Of a DNA stretch of 45,915 nucleotides, positions 18,856-28,456 are shown in pieces. This DNA is from Halothermothrix sp. DTU029. GTDB lineage: Bacteria > Bacillota > Halanaerobiia > Halanaerobiales > DTU029. The position numbers were made by a program, and so were the translations under genes. The notes beneath the pieces were generated by a model. The model did no database searches, was not told where the DNA came from, and was given only the letters and a program-made list of their open reading frames with translations. The stretch lies in NCBI GenBank assembly GCA_001512435.1, contig LFRS01000183.1, forward strand, positions 1 through 45,915, given 5' to 3'. Positions within the stretch are counted from its first letter, which is position 1, and the number at the start of each line of letters is the position of its first letter.

Positions 18856-20652
18856 ATGGCAAAAGAGCTGCCCTTGAGAAGTGAAGTTGATAATGAATAT
18901 AAATGGGTTTTAGAAGATATTTACCCTACAGATAATGACTGGGAAAAGGATTTTGAAAAAGTCAGGGAAATGATCGGTAAACTGGATGTTTATAGGGGAA
19001 ACCTGGTAAGCTCCAGCAATAATCTATATGAGGGTATAGAGCTGATCATGGAAATCAGAGAAATTCTTGAAAGATTATATGCTTATTCTCATATGAGATT
19101 TGATGAAGATACCTCCAATCAAAAATACCAGGCTCTCAATCTGCGGGCTCAGACTCTGGCAACTGAGATAGCCAGTGCTACCTCTTTCATGGTACCGGAG
19201 ATAATAACCCTTTCCAAAGAGAAAGTGGAAGAATACCTGGCAGAAAATGATAAGCTTAAATTATATGCCCATCTACTGGATGACATATTGAGGGAAAAGG
19301 ACCATTATTTAAGTGAACGGGAAGAAAAACTCCTGGCCATGGCCGGTGAGCTTGCAGAAGGACCTGAAAATATCTATTCAGTATTCAGTGACGCTGAACT
19401 GGTTTTCCCAACCATTATAGATGAAGAGGGAAATGAGGTCAGAGTAACCCATGGACGATATATTGATTTCCTGACGAGTAAAGACCGGAGGGTCAGAAAA
19501 GATGCCTTTACAGCCATGTATGGAAAACACGGTGAATTTATAAATACTTTCGCTACAACCCTAAATACACAAGTAAAGGCACATATTTTCTATGCCAGGG
19601 CCCGCAACTATAATTCTGCCCTGGAAGCAGCCCTCAGCAGTGATAATATACCTGTTTCTGTCTATACAAACCTGATTGACACAGTTAAAGAGAATCTTGA
19701 TGCCATGCATAAATATGTTTCACTGCGCAAAGAAGTACTGGAGCTGGACGAACTCCATATGTATGATCTTTATGTGCCCTTGGTGAAAGAACTGGACCTT
19801 AAAATACCTTATTCTCAGGCCAAGGAAAAAGTATTAAGGGGACTGAAACCACTGGGCGAGGAATATCTCAAGATTCTGGAAGGAGGTTTTAATGGCGGCT
19901 GGATCGATGTTTATGAAAATAAAGGCAAACGCTCAGGAGCCTATTCTTCCAGTTGTTATGGTACTCATCCCTATGTATTATTAAACTATACAGATAATCT
20001 TGACAATATGTTCACTCTGGCTCACGAAATGGGTCATGCCTTGCATACATATTATTCTGATAATAACCAGCCTTATGTTTATTCAAATTATAAGATATTT
20101 CTAGCGGAGGTTGCTTCTACCTTAAACGAAATCCTCTTATTACATCATTTACTGGAAAATACAGATGATATCCTGGAAAAGAAATATCTGATTAATCATT
20201 ATCTTGAACAATTCCGGGGAACTGTCTTCCGCCAGACCATGTTTGCTGAATTCGAAAAGATAATCCATGAAACTGCAGAGGCAGGACAGCCCTTAACTGC
20301 TGATTTATTAAATGAGATCTATCACCGCTTAAATGTAGAGTATTATGGACCAGATATTGTCGTTGATGAGGAGATAGATCTGGAATGGGCCAGGATACCA
20401 CATTTTTACTATAATTTCTATGTTTATAAATATGCTACAGGTTTTTCAGCAGCAACAACCCTGGCCAATAAGATTCTGGAGGAGGGAGAACCGGCAGTCA
20501 GAAGATACCTGGAATTCCTGAAAAGCGGAAATGCAGATTATCCATTGAATATTTTAGAGAAAGCCGGTGTAGATATGAGCTCACCAGACCCCATCAAAAC
20601 AGCTATTGATTCTTTCAGGGATTTCTTAAATCGCTTTGAGGAACTTCTTTAG
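18856..20652 (+). CDS. pepF: Oligoendopeptidase F (M3)
   Basis: MAKELPLRSEVDNEYKWVLEDIYP; zinc motif AHEMGHALHTYYS. Start set at ATG 18856. Confidence 0.94.
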   Translation: MAKELPLRSEVDNEYKWVLEDIYPTDNDWEKDFEKVREMIGKLDVYRGNLVSSSNNLYEGIELIMEIREILERLYAYSHMRFDEDTSNQKYQALNLRAQTLATEIASATSFMVPEIITLSKEKVEEYLAENDKLKLYAHLLDDILREKDHYLSEREEKLLAMAGELAEGPENIYSVFSDAELVFPTIIDEEGNEVRVTHGRYIDFLTSKDRRVRKDAFTAMYGKHGEFINTFATTLNTQVKAHIFYARARNYNSALEAALSSDNIPVSVYTNLIDTVKENLDAMHKYVSLRKEVLELDELHMYDLYVPLVKELDLKIPYSQAKEKVLRGLKPLGEEYLKILEGGFNGGWIDVYENKGKRSGAYSSSCYGTHPYVLLNYTDNLDNMFTLAHEMGHALHTYYSDNNQPYVYSNYKIFLAEVASTLNEILLLHHLLENTDDILEKKYLINHYLEQFRGTVFRQTMFAEFEKIIHETAEAGQPLTADLLNEIYHRLNVEYYGPDIVVDEEIDLEWARIPHFYYNFYVYKYATGFSAATTLANKILEEGEPAVRRYLEFLKSGNADYPLNILEKAGVDMSSPDPIKTAIDSFRDFLNRFEELL

Positions 20653-20688
20653 GAAAAACATAATCCAGGCGGAACCAGTGGGAAGGGG

Positions 20689-22101
20689 TTGATAGAAATT
20701 AAGGATTTTATTGATAGTAAGATAGATGAAATGAAAGATGAAATAGTAGAATCTGTACAGGAGATTGTAAGGATCAAGAGTGTTGAAGGTGAGCCGGGCG
20801 AAAACAAACCCTTTGGTGAAGGGGTTAACCAGTGTTTAGAGGCTACTCTGGCTATTGCTGAGAGGCTGGGCCTGAAAAATAAAAATATAGATGGCTATGC
20901 CGGCCATGTGGAGATTGGAGAAGGTGAAGAGATATTGGGTATTCTCTGCCACCTGGATGTTGTTCCGGAAGGTAGTAACTGGACCTATCCTCCCTATGGT
21001 GCAGAGATCCATGATGGCAAGATCTACGGCAGGGGAACTATTGACAACAAGGGACCAGCTATTGCTGCCTTATATGCCCTGAAGGCTGTTCAGGATAGTG
21101 GAATAAAGTTAAACAAAAGGGTGAGATTAATCCTGGGTACAAATGAGGAGAGTGGCTGGGGCTGTATTAATTATTACCTGAAAAAAGAAGAGACCCCGGC
21201 CCTGGCCTTCAGTCCTGATGCGGAATTTCCTGTAATACATGGGGAAAAGGGTATTTTAACCTTTATCTTGAAAAAAAGTCTTTCCAGGGTAGAAGGAGAA
21301 AAAATTACTTCTATTGAAATCCAGGGCGGTAATGCTGCCAATATGGTCCCTGATTACTGTCAGGCTATAATAGAGACTGCTTATCCAGACCTGTTCCTGG
21401 AAGCCCTGGCAGGATACCGGGAAAAAAACCCAGATGTAAAGCTTGAAATGGAGAAAAATAATAAAAGGTTGCTCATAAAATCCTACGGAGTATCCGCCCA
21501 TGGCAGTTTACCGGAGGATGGCTATAATGCTATTTCCCAGTTGATGGTTTTCCTGGCTGAACTGGATGTTTTTTCACCTGAATTACAGGAAATCTTAAGC
21601 TTTTATAAAAATAAAATCGGCCTGGAGTATAATGGTGAATCCCTGGGTTGTAGGTTGGAAGATGAAGTGTCCGGCCCCCTGACTTTCAATGTGGGGACTA
21701 TTTCTCTTAAAGATAAAGAACTCAGTATTACAATCAATATTAGATATCCGGTGACTTCTGCCTATGATGAGGTTAAGGCATTACTCTTAAAAGGGATTAA
21801 AGAGATGGATTTTCTTTATGAAGAAATAAGTCACCAGCTGCCATTATATGTGGAAAAGGATCATCCTTTGGTAGAGAAGTTAATGCAGGTTTATCAAAAG
21901 TATACGGGAGATATGAGGGAACCCATAACTATAGGTGGGGGAACCTATGCCAGGGCACTGGATAATGCCGTAGCCTTTGGGCCCCTTTTTCCAGGCCAGG
22001 AAGAATTAGCCCATCAGAAGGATGAGTATATTGGTATTGATGATTTAATTCTAAATACAAAGATTTATGCTGCAGCCATAATTGAGCTGGCTAAGGGATA
22101 A
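20689..22101 (+). CDS. pepV: Dipeptidase PepV (M20 family)
   Basis: LCHLDVVPEGSNWTYPPYGAEIHDGKIYGRGTIDNKGP; TNEESGWGC; TTG start. Confidence 0.9.
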   Translation: MIEIKDFIDSKIDEMKDEIVESVQEIVRIKSVEGEPGENKPFGEGVNQCLEATLAIAERLGLKNKNIDGYAGHVEIGEGEEILGILCHLDVVPEGSNWTYPPYGAEIHDGKIYGRGTIDNKGPAIAALYALKAVQDSGIKLNKRVRLILGTNEESGWGCINYYLKKEETPALAFSPDAEFPVIHGEKGILTFILKKSLSRVEGEKITSIEIQGGNAANMVPDYCQAIIETAYPDLFLEALAGYREKNPDVKLEMEKNNKRLLIKSYGVSAHGSLPEDGYNAISQLMVFLAELDVFSPELQEILSFYKNKIGLEYNGESLGCRLEDEVSGPLTFNVGTISLKDKELSITINIRYPVTSAYDEVKALLLKGIKEMDFLYEEISHQLPLYVEKDHPLVEKLMQVYQKYTGDMREPITIGGGTYARALDNAVAFGPLFPGQEELAHQKDEYIGIDDLILNTKIYAAAIIELAKG

Positions 22102-22104
22102 TAA

Positions 22105-22134
22105 AAAAAGGGTTGTCTTCTGACAACCCTTTTG
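22105..22134. terminator. Bidirectional terminator between convergent pepV and argS
   Basis: AAGGGTTGTC-ttct-GACAACCCTT with A-rich and T-rich flanks. Confidence 0.8.
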
Positions 22135-22176
22135 CTTATATTTTAGCCCCGGTATTTTTAGCTTTTTTAAGATAAA

Positions 22177-23934
22177 TTACATTTTTTCTGGTGCTTCTAT
22201 GCCCAGCAAATTAAGGCCTATTTTGATAACAGTCCTGGTTGAGAGGACCAATAAAAGCCGGGCTTTCCTAAGTTCCGGGTCATCGACCAGGATTGGATAT
22301 TCATGATAAAATTTATTAAAAGCCTGAGCCAGTTCTATAATATTCCTGGTAACCAGGAAGGGTTCATTTCTTTCCATGGCCTTAAGGATTGTTTCCGGGA
22401 AACTATAGATTTGCTTGATAACCTGATAGGCCTCATCTTCCAGTAAGAGGCTGAAATCAATGCCTTTCTCTAAGGCCTGGTTTAGATCTACAGGATCTTC
22501 TTCATTATTTATGGCCAATATATCAGCAAAACTTCTCACATTGGCCCTATCCAGAACAGAGTTGGCCCTGGCATGGGTATATTGGACATAGGGTCCGGTT
22601 TCTCCTTCAAAGGAAAGGGCAGTATCCCAGGAAAAGAGATAATCTTTAATCCTGCTATGGGATAATTCCTGGAAAAGAATAGCTCCAATACCAACTTCCC
22701 GGGCTACTTTTTCTTTATCGGGTAGAGAGGGGTTCTTTTCAGCGATAATTTCCTGGGTTTTTTCTATGGCCTTATTTAAGACATCTTCCAGAAAAACCAC
22801 CCTACCTCTTCGGGTAGACATGGTGCCATCTTCCAGGCTGACCATACCAAAGGGTATATGGATACAATCTTTAGCCCAGTCAAAACCCATCAACTCCAGC
22901 ACTTGAAACATCTGCTGGAAATGTAGGTTCTGTTGAGAGCCTACTACATAGATATTTTTATAAAAATTATAGGTTTCTTTTCTATAGATGGCTGCTGCCA
23001 GATCACGGGTTATATATAAGGTTGATCCATCACTTTTTTTGATCAGGGCAGGAGGCATCTTGTATTCTTCCAGATCAACGATCTTTGCCCCCTCTGAATC
23101 CTGGAGCAGGCCCTTTTCCTCCAGCCGGTCTATAACAGCATCCATTTTATCAGAATAAAAGCTTTCTCCGGCATAGGAATCGAAGTCAATGCCCATCATT
23201 TCATAGATCCTATTGAATTCCTGCAGGCTTACATCCCGGAACCACTGCCAGAGCTCAACAGCTTCCTGGTGGCCCTCTTCTAGTTTTTTAAACCACTCTC
23301 TGGCTTCATCTTCCAGCTCTGGATTTTCTTCAGCAAGATCATGGAACTTAACATAAAGCTTTAGTAATTCCGGTATAGGATCTTTTTCCACAGTTTCTTT
23401 GTCACCCCAGCTTTTAAAGGCAACAATTAATTTGCCAAACTGGGTACCATAATCACCCAGGTGGTTTATAGCTATAGTGTTAAAGCCCAGGAATTTATAT
23501 ATATTCCTTAAGGCATGTCCAATAACAGTAGTTCTAATATGGGCAATACTGAAGGGTTTGGCAATATTGGGAGAGGAGAACTCCACAATAACGTTTTTGT
23601 CCTTGCCCAGTGTTGAAGAACCATATCTTTCTCCTTGCTTAAGGAGATTTGTAAAAACAGTTCTGGCTATTAATTCTTTATTAATAAAGAAATTAACATA
23701 GGGCCCCATATTCTTGATTTCCTGAAAATAATCATTGGCAGCCAGATTGTTGCTAATTTCTTCAGCAATTAAATTGGGTGCTTTGCGGAAGGTCCGGGCA
23801 AATTTAAAACAGGGCAGGGCCAGGTCGCCCATGTCTTCCTGTGGAGGTATTTCAATGATTTCCAGTATTTCTTCCCTTTGGAACTGATCATATTTTTCAA
23901 TAATTAGATCAGCCAGTTTTTCCCTAAAATCCAT
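22177..23934 (-). CDS. argS: Arginine--tRNA ligase
   Basis: VEFSSPNIAKPFSIAHIRTTVIGHALRNI; YVQYTHARANSVL. Start set at MDFREKLADLI (23934) rather than 24024. Confidence 0.95.
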   Translation of the reverse strand: MDFREKLADLIIEKYDQFQREEILEIIEIPPQEDMGDLALPCFKFARTFRKAPNLIAEEISNNLAANDYFQEIKNMGPYVNFFINKELIARTVFTNLLKQGERYGSSTLGKDKNVIVEFSSPNIAKPFSIAHIRTTVIGHALRNIYKFLGFNTIAINHLGDYGTQFGKLIVAFKSWGDKETVEKDPIPELLKLYVKFHDLAEENPELEDEAREWFKKLEEGHQEAVELWQWFRDVSLQEFNRIYEMMGIDFDSYAGESFYSDKMDAVIDRLEEKGLLQDSEGAKIVDLEEYKMPPALIKKSDGSTLYITRDLAAAIYRKETYNFYKNIYVVGSQQNLHFQQMFQVLELMGFDWAKDCIHIPFGMVSLEDGTMSTRRGRVVFLEDVLNKAIEKTQEIIAEKNPSLPDKEKVAREVGIGAILFQELSHSRIKDYLFSWDTALSFEGETGPYVQYTHARANSVLDRANVRSFADILAINNEEDPVDLNQALEKGIDFSLLLEDEAYQVIKQIYSFPETILKAMERNEPFLVTRNIIELAQAFNKFYHEYPILVDDPELRKARLLLVLSTRTVIKIGLNLLGIEAPEKM

Positions 23935-24291
23935 TTTCCAACTCACTCCTTGATATGTAAAAATAAAGAGGCCTTGTTTCTGGCCATTCGAATAAATCTC
24001 CTGGTTTTTAATTAATATTAACATAAGCCTTAAGATTATTCAAGAATAAGCCTTTGATTATTTATGAAAATCCAAATAGATAAGGAAAGTCTGGAAAGGA
24101 TTTTGTCTTAAATTGTTGAATATAATCTACTAAATGTAGTTTCTCCTACTTTTTTTATCAACATTATCTGGTATTATGGTATATTAGTAGAGAGGGCTGG
24201 TATTAATTAATAATATTTCTATACTTATATACCGGCCAGTTACCAGTATTATAAAGGAATTTACAATAAAAAATCATAGATTTTAAACGGG

Positions 24292-25596
24292 GTGATTAAA
24301 ATTAATCGAGAAATAGTTAATGATTTACTGGATTTTATTTATAAAAGTCCTACTGCTTTTCAGGTGGCTGATAACCTGAATAATATTCTCCGGGATAATG
24401 GTTTTATTGAACTGGAGGAGACAGAGGAATGGTCTCTGGAAAAAAATAAGAAGTATTTTGTCAGGAAAAATGATTCTGCCTTGATTGCCTTCAGAACAGG
24501 CAAGGAGGACCCGGCCAGGGCCGGTTTCCGGATTATTGCCGCACATTCTGATTCCCCAGGCTTAAAAATTAAACCGGCACCGGAGCTTATTGAAGCAGGG
24601 CAGTATTTAAAATTAAATACAGAGGTATATGGTGGGCCAATATTGAATACCTGGCTGGACCGCCCTCTGGCTATAGCAGGGAGGATTAGCTATCAGGGAG
24701 ATAATCCCCTCTTTCCGGAGAGTAAACTGATTAATATTAATAAAGCCCTTGCCCTGATACCTAATCTGGCCATTCATTTAAATCCAGAGGTCAATAAAGG
24801 GGTAGAACTGAACAGGCAGAAAGAGCTTTTACCCTTAATAAAGATGATGGAGGAAGAGTTGGAAAAGGATAATTACCTCCTATCTTTAATCAGTGCTGAA
24901 AGCGGTATCCCTACTGGTAGAATCCTTGATTTTGAATTATATCTCTATGAATATGAAAAAGGCACAGTCTGTGGTGTAAATGAAGAGTTTATTTCTTCTG
25001 CCCGTTTAGATAATCTGGCCATGGTCCATGCTGGCTTAAATTCACTCTTGAGGGCAGAAGAGCATGATTCTACCCAGGTCCTGGTGGTTTTTGATAATGA
25101 GGAAGTAGGCAGTATGACTAAACAGGGTGCAGATTCTCCTTTTCTGGCCAATAGCCTGGAAAGGATTGCCCTTGCTTACAGCTATTCCAGAGAAAATTAT
25201 TTCCGGTCTCTGGCCAATTCCTTTATGATTTCTGCTGATATGGCCCATGCTGTCCACCCTAATTATCCAGAAAAACATGACCCCAGTAATAAAAATTATT
25301 TAAATCAGGGTCCTGTTATTAAATTAAGTGCCAATCAGAGCTATACTTCAGATAGTAATAGTGTAGCTGTTTGCAAGGAATTGTGTCACAGGGCAGGCAT
25401 ACCCTACCAGATCTTTGTCAACCGTTCCGATCAGCGGGGAGGCTCCACTATCGGGCCAGTTTCGGCCAGCCAACTGAATATCAGGTCTGTGGATATTGGC
25501 AACCCATTACTGGCCATGCATTCCATCAGGGAAATGGCTGGTGTAAAGGATCATTATTATATGATCAGTTTATTCACAGAATTCTACAATGTATAA
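24292..25596 (+). CDS. M18 family aminopeptidase
   Basis: IIAAHSDSPGLKIKP; LVVFDNEEVGSMTKQGADS; MISADMAHAVHPNYPEKHDP; GTG start. Confidence 0.92.
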   Translation: MIKINREIVNDLLDFIYKSPTAFQVADNLNNILRDNGFIELEETEEWSLEKNKKYFVRKNDSALIAFRTGKEDPARAGFRIIAAHSDSPGLKIKPAPELIEAGQYLKLNTEVYGGPILNTWLDRPLAIAGRISYQGDNPLFPESKLININKALALIPNLAIHLNPEVNKGVELNRQKELLPLIKMMEEELEKDNYLLSLISAESGIPTGRILDFELYLYEYEKGTVCGVNEEFISSARLDNLAMVHAGLNSLLRAEEHDSTQVLVVFDNEEVGSMTKQGADSPFLANSLERIALAYSYSRENYFRSLANSFMISADMAHAVHPNYPEKHDPSNKNYLNQGPVIKLSANQSYTSDSNSVAVCKELCHRAGIPYQIFVNRSDQRGGSTIGPVSASQLNIRSVDIGNPLLAMHSIREMAGVKDHYYMISLFTEFYNV

Positions 25597-25622
25597 AAAT
25601 GAAAGGTATAAAGATATTTAAG

Positions 25623-25761
25623 GATGGGATTTTAATTTAGAATGGGATTAGAATGGAATATCAAACTAGAATGAAGTATTAAACTAAAATGAAGTATTAT
25701 ATTAAAATGAAATATAAATGAAATATAAATGAGATATTAAATTAAACTGGGATATTTAAAG
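25623..25761 (+). repeat. AT-rich imperfect minisatellite of 18-bp and 11-bp units
   Basis: Nine contiguous units: gatgggattttaatttag / aatgggattag / aatggaatatcaaactag / aatgaagtattaaactaa / aatgaagtattatattaa / aatgaaatata / aatgaaatata / aatgagatattaaattaa / actgggatatttaaag. Confidence 0.75.
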
Positions 25762-25873
25762 AATAAAATATAAAAAGAGAAGGAGATAAAATTAAAGGGA
25801 TAGGCAAGAATACTATATATAAAAGCTTTTTATAGAAAAAAACACCTTCTGACAGATGGAGGCTTATGGTACT

Positions 25874-27046
25874 ATGATTAAAATCATTAAAAACGGCAGT
25901 GTTTATGCACCAGAATTTAGAGGAAAACAGGATATCCTTATTGTAAAAGATACTATTATAAAGATGGCCGGAGAGATAGCAATTCCTGACCCTTTATTCT
26001 ATAAGGTTGAGGTAATAGATGCCACAGGCAAGATAGTAGTACCAGGTTTTATAGATTCTCATGTCCATATAATTGGAGGGGGCGGGGAGGGAGGCTTCAG
26101 GACCAGAACTCCAGAAATTGGATTGAGTGAATTAATAAAAGCAGGAATAACAACAGTAGTTGGTTGCCTGGGTACAGATGCTACTACCAGACACATGACT
26201 TCTTTACTTGCTAAAGCAAGGGCACTGGAAGAAGAAGGGCTTTCTGCTTTTATATATACAGGTTCCTATCAGTTTCCCATCCAGACCATAACTGGCAATT
26301 GCCGTGATGACTTGATTTTAATTGATAAGGTTATTGGTGTAGGCGAAGTGGCAGTAGCAGATCATCGATCTTCTCAACCAACTGCTGAAGAATTTGCTAA
26401 AATGGCTGCCTATGCCAGAGTTGGTGGTCTCTTATCAGGTAAGGCTGGAATCATCAATGTCCATCTGGGGGAAGGCAGGAGTGGTTTGAAGTTTTTACTG
26501 GAACTGGTGGCTAACACGGAAATACCTATTAGACAATTTTTACCTACTCATATTAATAGGAATAAAGAGTTACTGGCAGAAGGGGTGAACTTTGTCAAGG
26601 CAGGTGGTGTTATTGATTTAACTACCAGTGGAAATTATGAAAATGAAGAAGAAAGATTAATGTCACCGGCCAATGTAATTACTTATTTATTGGAAGAGGG
26701 TGTTCCTCTTGATACCATTACCTTTAGCTCTGATGGTAATGGCAGTTTGCCTATCTTTGATAAAGGTGGTAATTTCCAGGGCCTGGGTATTGGTTCAGTA
26801 AGGTCTCTCTTTGGAGAGGTGAAGAAGGCTATCCTGGAACATGGTTTAAAACTAAGTGATGGCCTGCAATTCATCACAGAAAATGTTGCCCAACGTCTTC
26901 AACTGGAGGACTGGGGTAAATTGGCAGCAGGAAAAAGGGCAGACCTAAATATCCTGAACAGTGAACTGGAGCTTGAGACAGTAATCTGTGGTGGGAAGCT
27001 AATGATGCAGGATGGAGAGGTTCTGAGTAAAGGGATCTATGAATAG
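25874..27046 (+). CDS. iadA: Beta-aspartyl (isoaspartyl) dipeptidase
   Basis: VPGFIDSHVHIIGGGGEGGFRTRTPEI; TTVVGCLGTDATTRHM; FSSDGNGSLPIFD. Start set at ATG 25874 after SD ggagg. Confidence 0.9.
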   Translation: MIKIIKNGSVYAPEFRGKQDILIVKDTIIKMAGEIAIPDPLFYKVEVIDATGKIVVPGFIDSHVHIIGGGGEGGFRTRTPEIGLSELIKAGITTVVGCLGTDATTRHMTSLLAKARALEEEGLSAFIYTGSYQFPIQTITGNCRDDLILIDKVIGVGEVAVADHRSSQPTAEEFAKMAAYARVGGLLSGKAGIINVHLGEGRSGLKFLLELVANTEIPIRQFLPTHINRNKELLAEGVNFVKAGGVIDLTTSGNYENEEERLMSPANVITYLLEEGVPLDTITFSSDGNGSLPIFDKGGNFQGLGIGSVRSLFGEVKKAILEHGLKLSDGLQFITENVAQRLQLEDWGKLAAGKRADLNILNSELELETVICGGKLMMQDGEVLSKGIYE

Positions 27047-27136
27047 ATTTTGCAGGAAGATGATCTTTTGTTTATAATTTTAATTAGATAGTTTTAATTA
27101 TATAGACAAATATAATAAGCAGGAAAGGATTTAAAG

Positions 27137-28456
27137 ATGAATTATACATATGAAAAGAAAGTAGAGACATTGGTAAGCTATTTTAAGAAGTGTGAAAAAG
27201 ATCCTCTTGATTTTAAGCTTGGCCTTGAACTGGAACATTTTCTGCTGGAGGAGGATAGCTATAGGGCTGTACCCTATTCAGGTGATAAAGGTGTAGAGGG
27301 CTTTCTCCAGGCACTGCTGGCAGAAGGCTGGGAAGGGATTTATGAGGGAGAATCTCTTCTTGCTTTGAAAGGAAAAAATATGCATATTACGCTGGAACCA
27401 GGAGGACAACTGGAATTGAGCCTGGTTCCTGCCAGGGATATCAAGGAAATAGAAGAGATTTATCAGGTTTTTTTAAATACTATTAGTCCTATTTTAAAGG
27501 ATAGGGGACAGGTATTAGTAAACCTGGGCTATCAGCCAGTCAGTAAAATTGCAGAAATTCCCTTATTACCTAAAGAGAGATATAAGTATATGTATAATTA
27601 TTTTAAAAGCAAAGGCAAATATGCCCATAATATGATGAAAGGAACCTCCTCAATACAGCTTAGCCTGGATTATTCCAGTGAGGAGGATTTAAGGAAAAAA
27701 ATCAGGGTTGTCTATTTTCTTGCCCCCCTGGTCTATTATTTTTTTGATAATAGTCCTTTTTTTGAAGGCAAATTAAATGAGATAAATAGCCTGCGTTCCC
27801 TGATCTGGGATAATTGTGATGATGACCGGAGCGGCTATGTTTTGAATGTCTTTAATGATGATTTTACCTATTATGATTATGCCCACTACATCTTAAATAT
27901 GCCCCCTATAATTATCATGAAAAATGGGAATTTACTATATACCGCTGAAAAACAGAATAAAGATATTGGAGAGATTGATTTCAGGCAAAGGGATGAAGTG
28001 GATCATCTTTTGACTATGGCTTTTCCCGATGCCAGGGTCAAAAAATATCTGGAGATCCGGATGGGAGACTCTATACCCTACCCCTATAATCTGGCCTATG
28101 TGCTTTTCTGGCAGGGTTTACTTTACAATAATAAAAACTTAGATTCTCTCTATGAAAAGGCTCTAAATTATAGTCAGGCAGACCTTGATAGGGTAAAAGA
28201 GGATATTTATCTCAAGGGTAGCAGGTCCAGGGGCTATGGGCCAGGCCTGGAGGAATTTTATTTGTCTTTATTAGAACTGGCCCAGGATGGTCTGGAAAAT
28301 AGATATGAAAAAGAATATCTGGAAGTCCTGCGGGAACTGGTACTGGATGCCGGTACCCCAAGAGAGAAAACCATCAGGAAACTTAAAAGAGGTAATGAAC
28401 TGAAAAAGGCTCTGGAATGGTGTAAGGCAGGAGGAGGGGTTTCTATTGTTGGCTAA
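27137..28456 (+). CDS. Glutamate--cysteine ligase-like protein (GCS2/plant-type carboxylate-amine ligase family)
   Basis: GLELEHFLLEED; KNMHITLEPGGQLELSL; MMKGTSSIQLSLDYSSEEDLRKKIRV; LIWDNCDDDRSG; FPDARVKKYLEIRMGDSIP. Confidence 0.8.
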   Translation: MNYTYEKKVETLVSYFKKCEKDPLDFKLGLELEHFLLEEDSYRAVPYSGDKGVEGFLQALLAEGWEGIYEGESLLALKGKNMHITLEPGGQLELSLVPARDIKEIEEIYQVFLNTISPILKDRGQVLVNLGYQPVSKIAEIPLLPKERYKYMYNYFKSKGKYAHNMMKGTSSIQLSLDYSSEEDLRKKIRVVYFLAPLVYYFFDNSPFFEGKLNEINSLRSLIWDNCDDDRSGYVLNVFNDDFTYYDYAHYILNMPPIIIMKNGNLLYTAEKQNKDIGEIDFRQRDEVDHLLTMAFPDARVKKYLEIRMGDSIPYPYNLAYVLFWQGLLYNNKNLDSLYEKALNYSQADLDRVKEDIYLKGSRSRGYGPGLEEFYLSLLELAQDGLENRYEKEYLEVLRELVLDAGTPREKTIRKLKRGNELKKALEWCKAGGGVSIVG

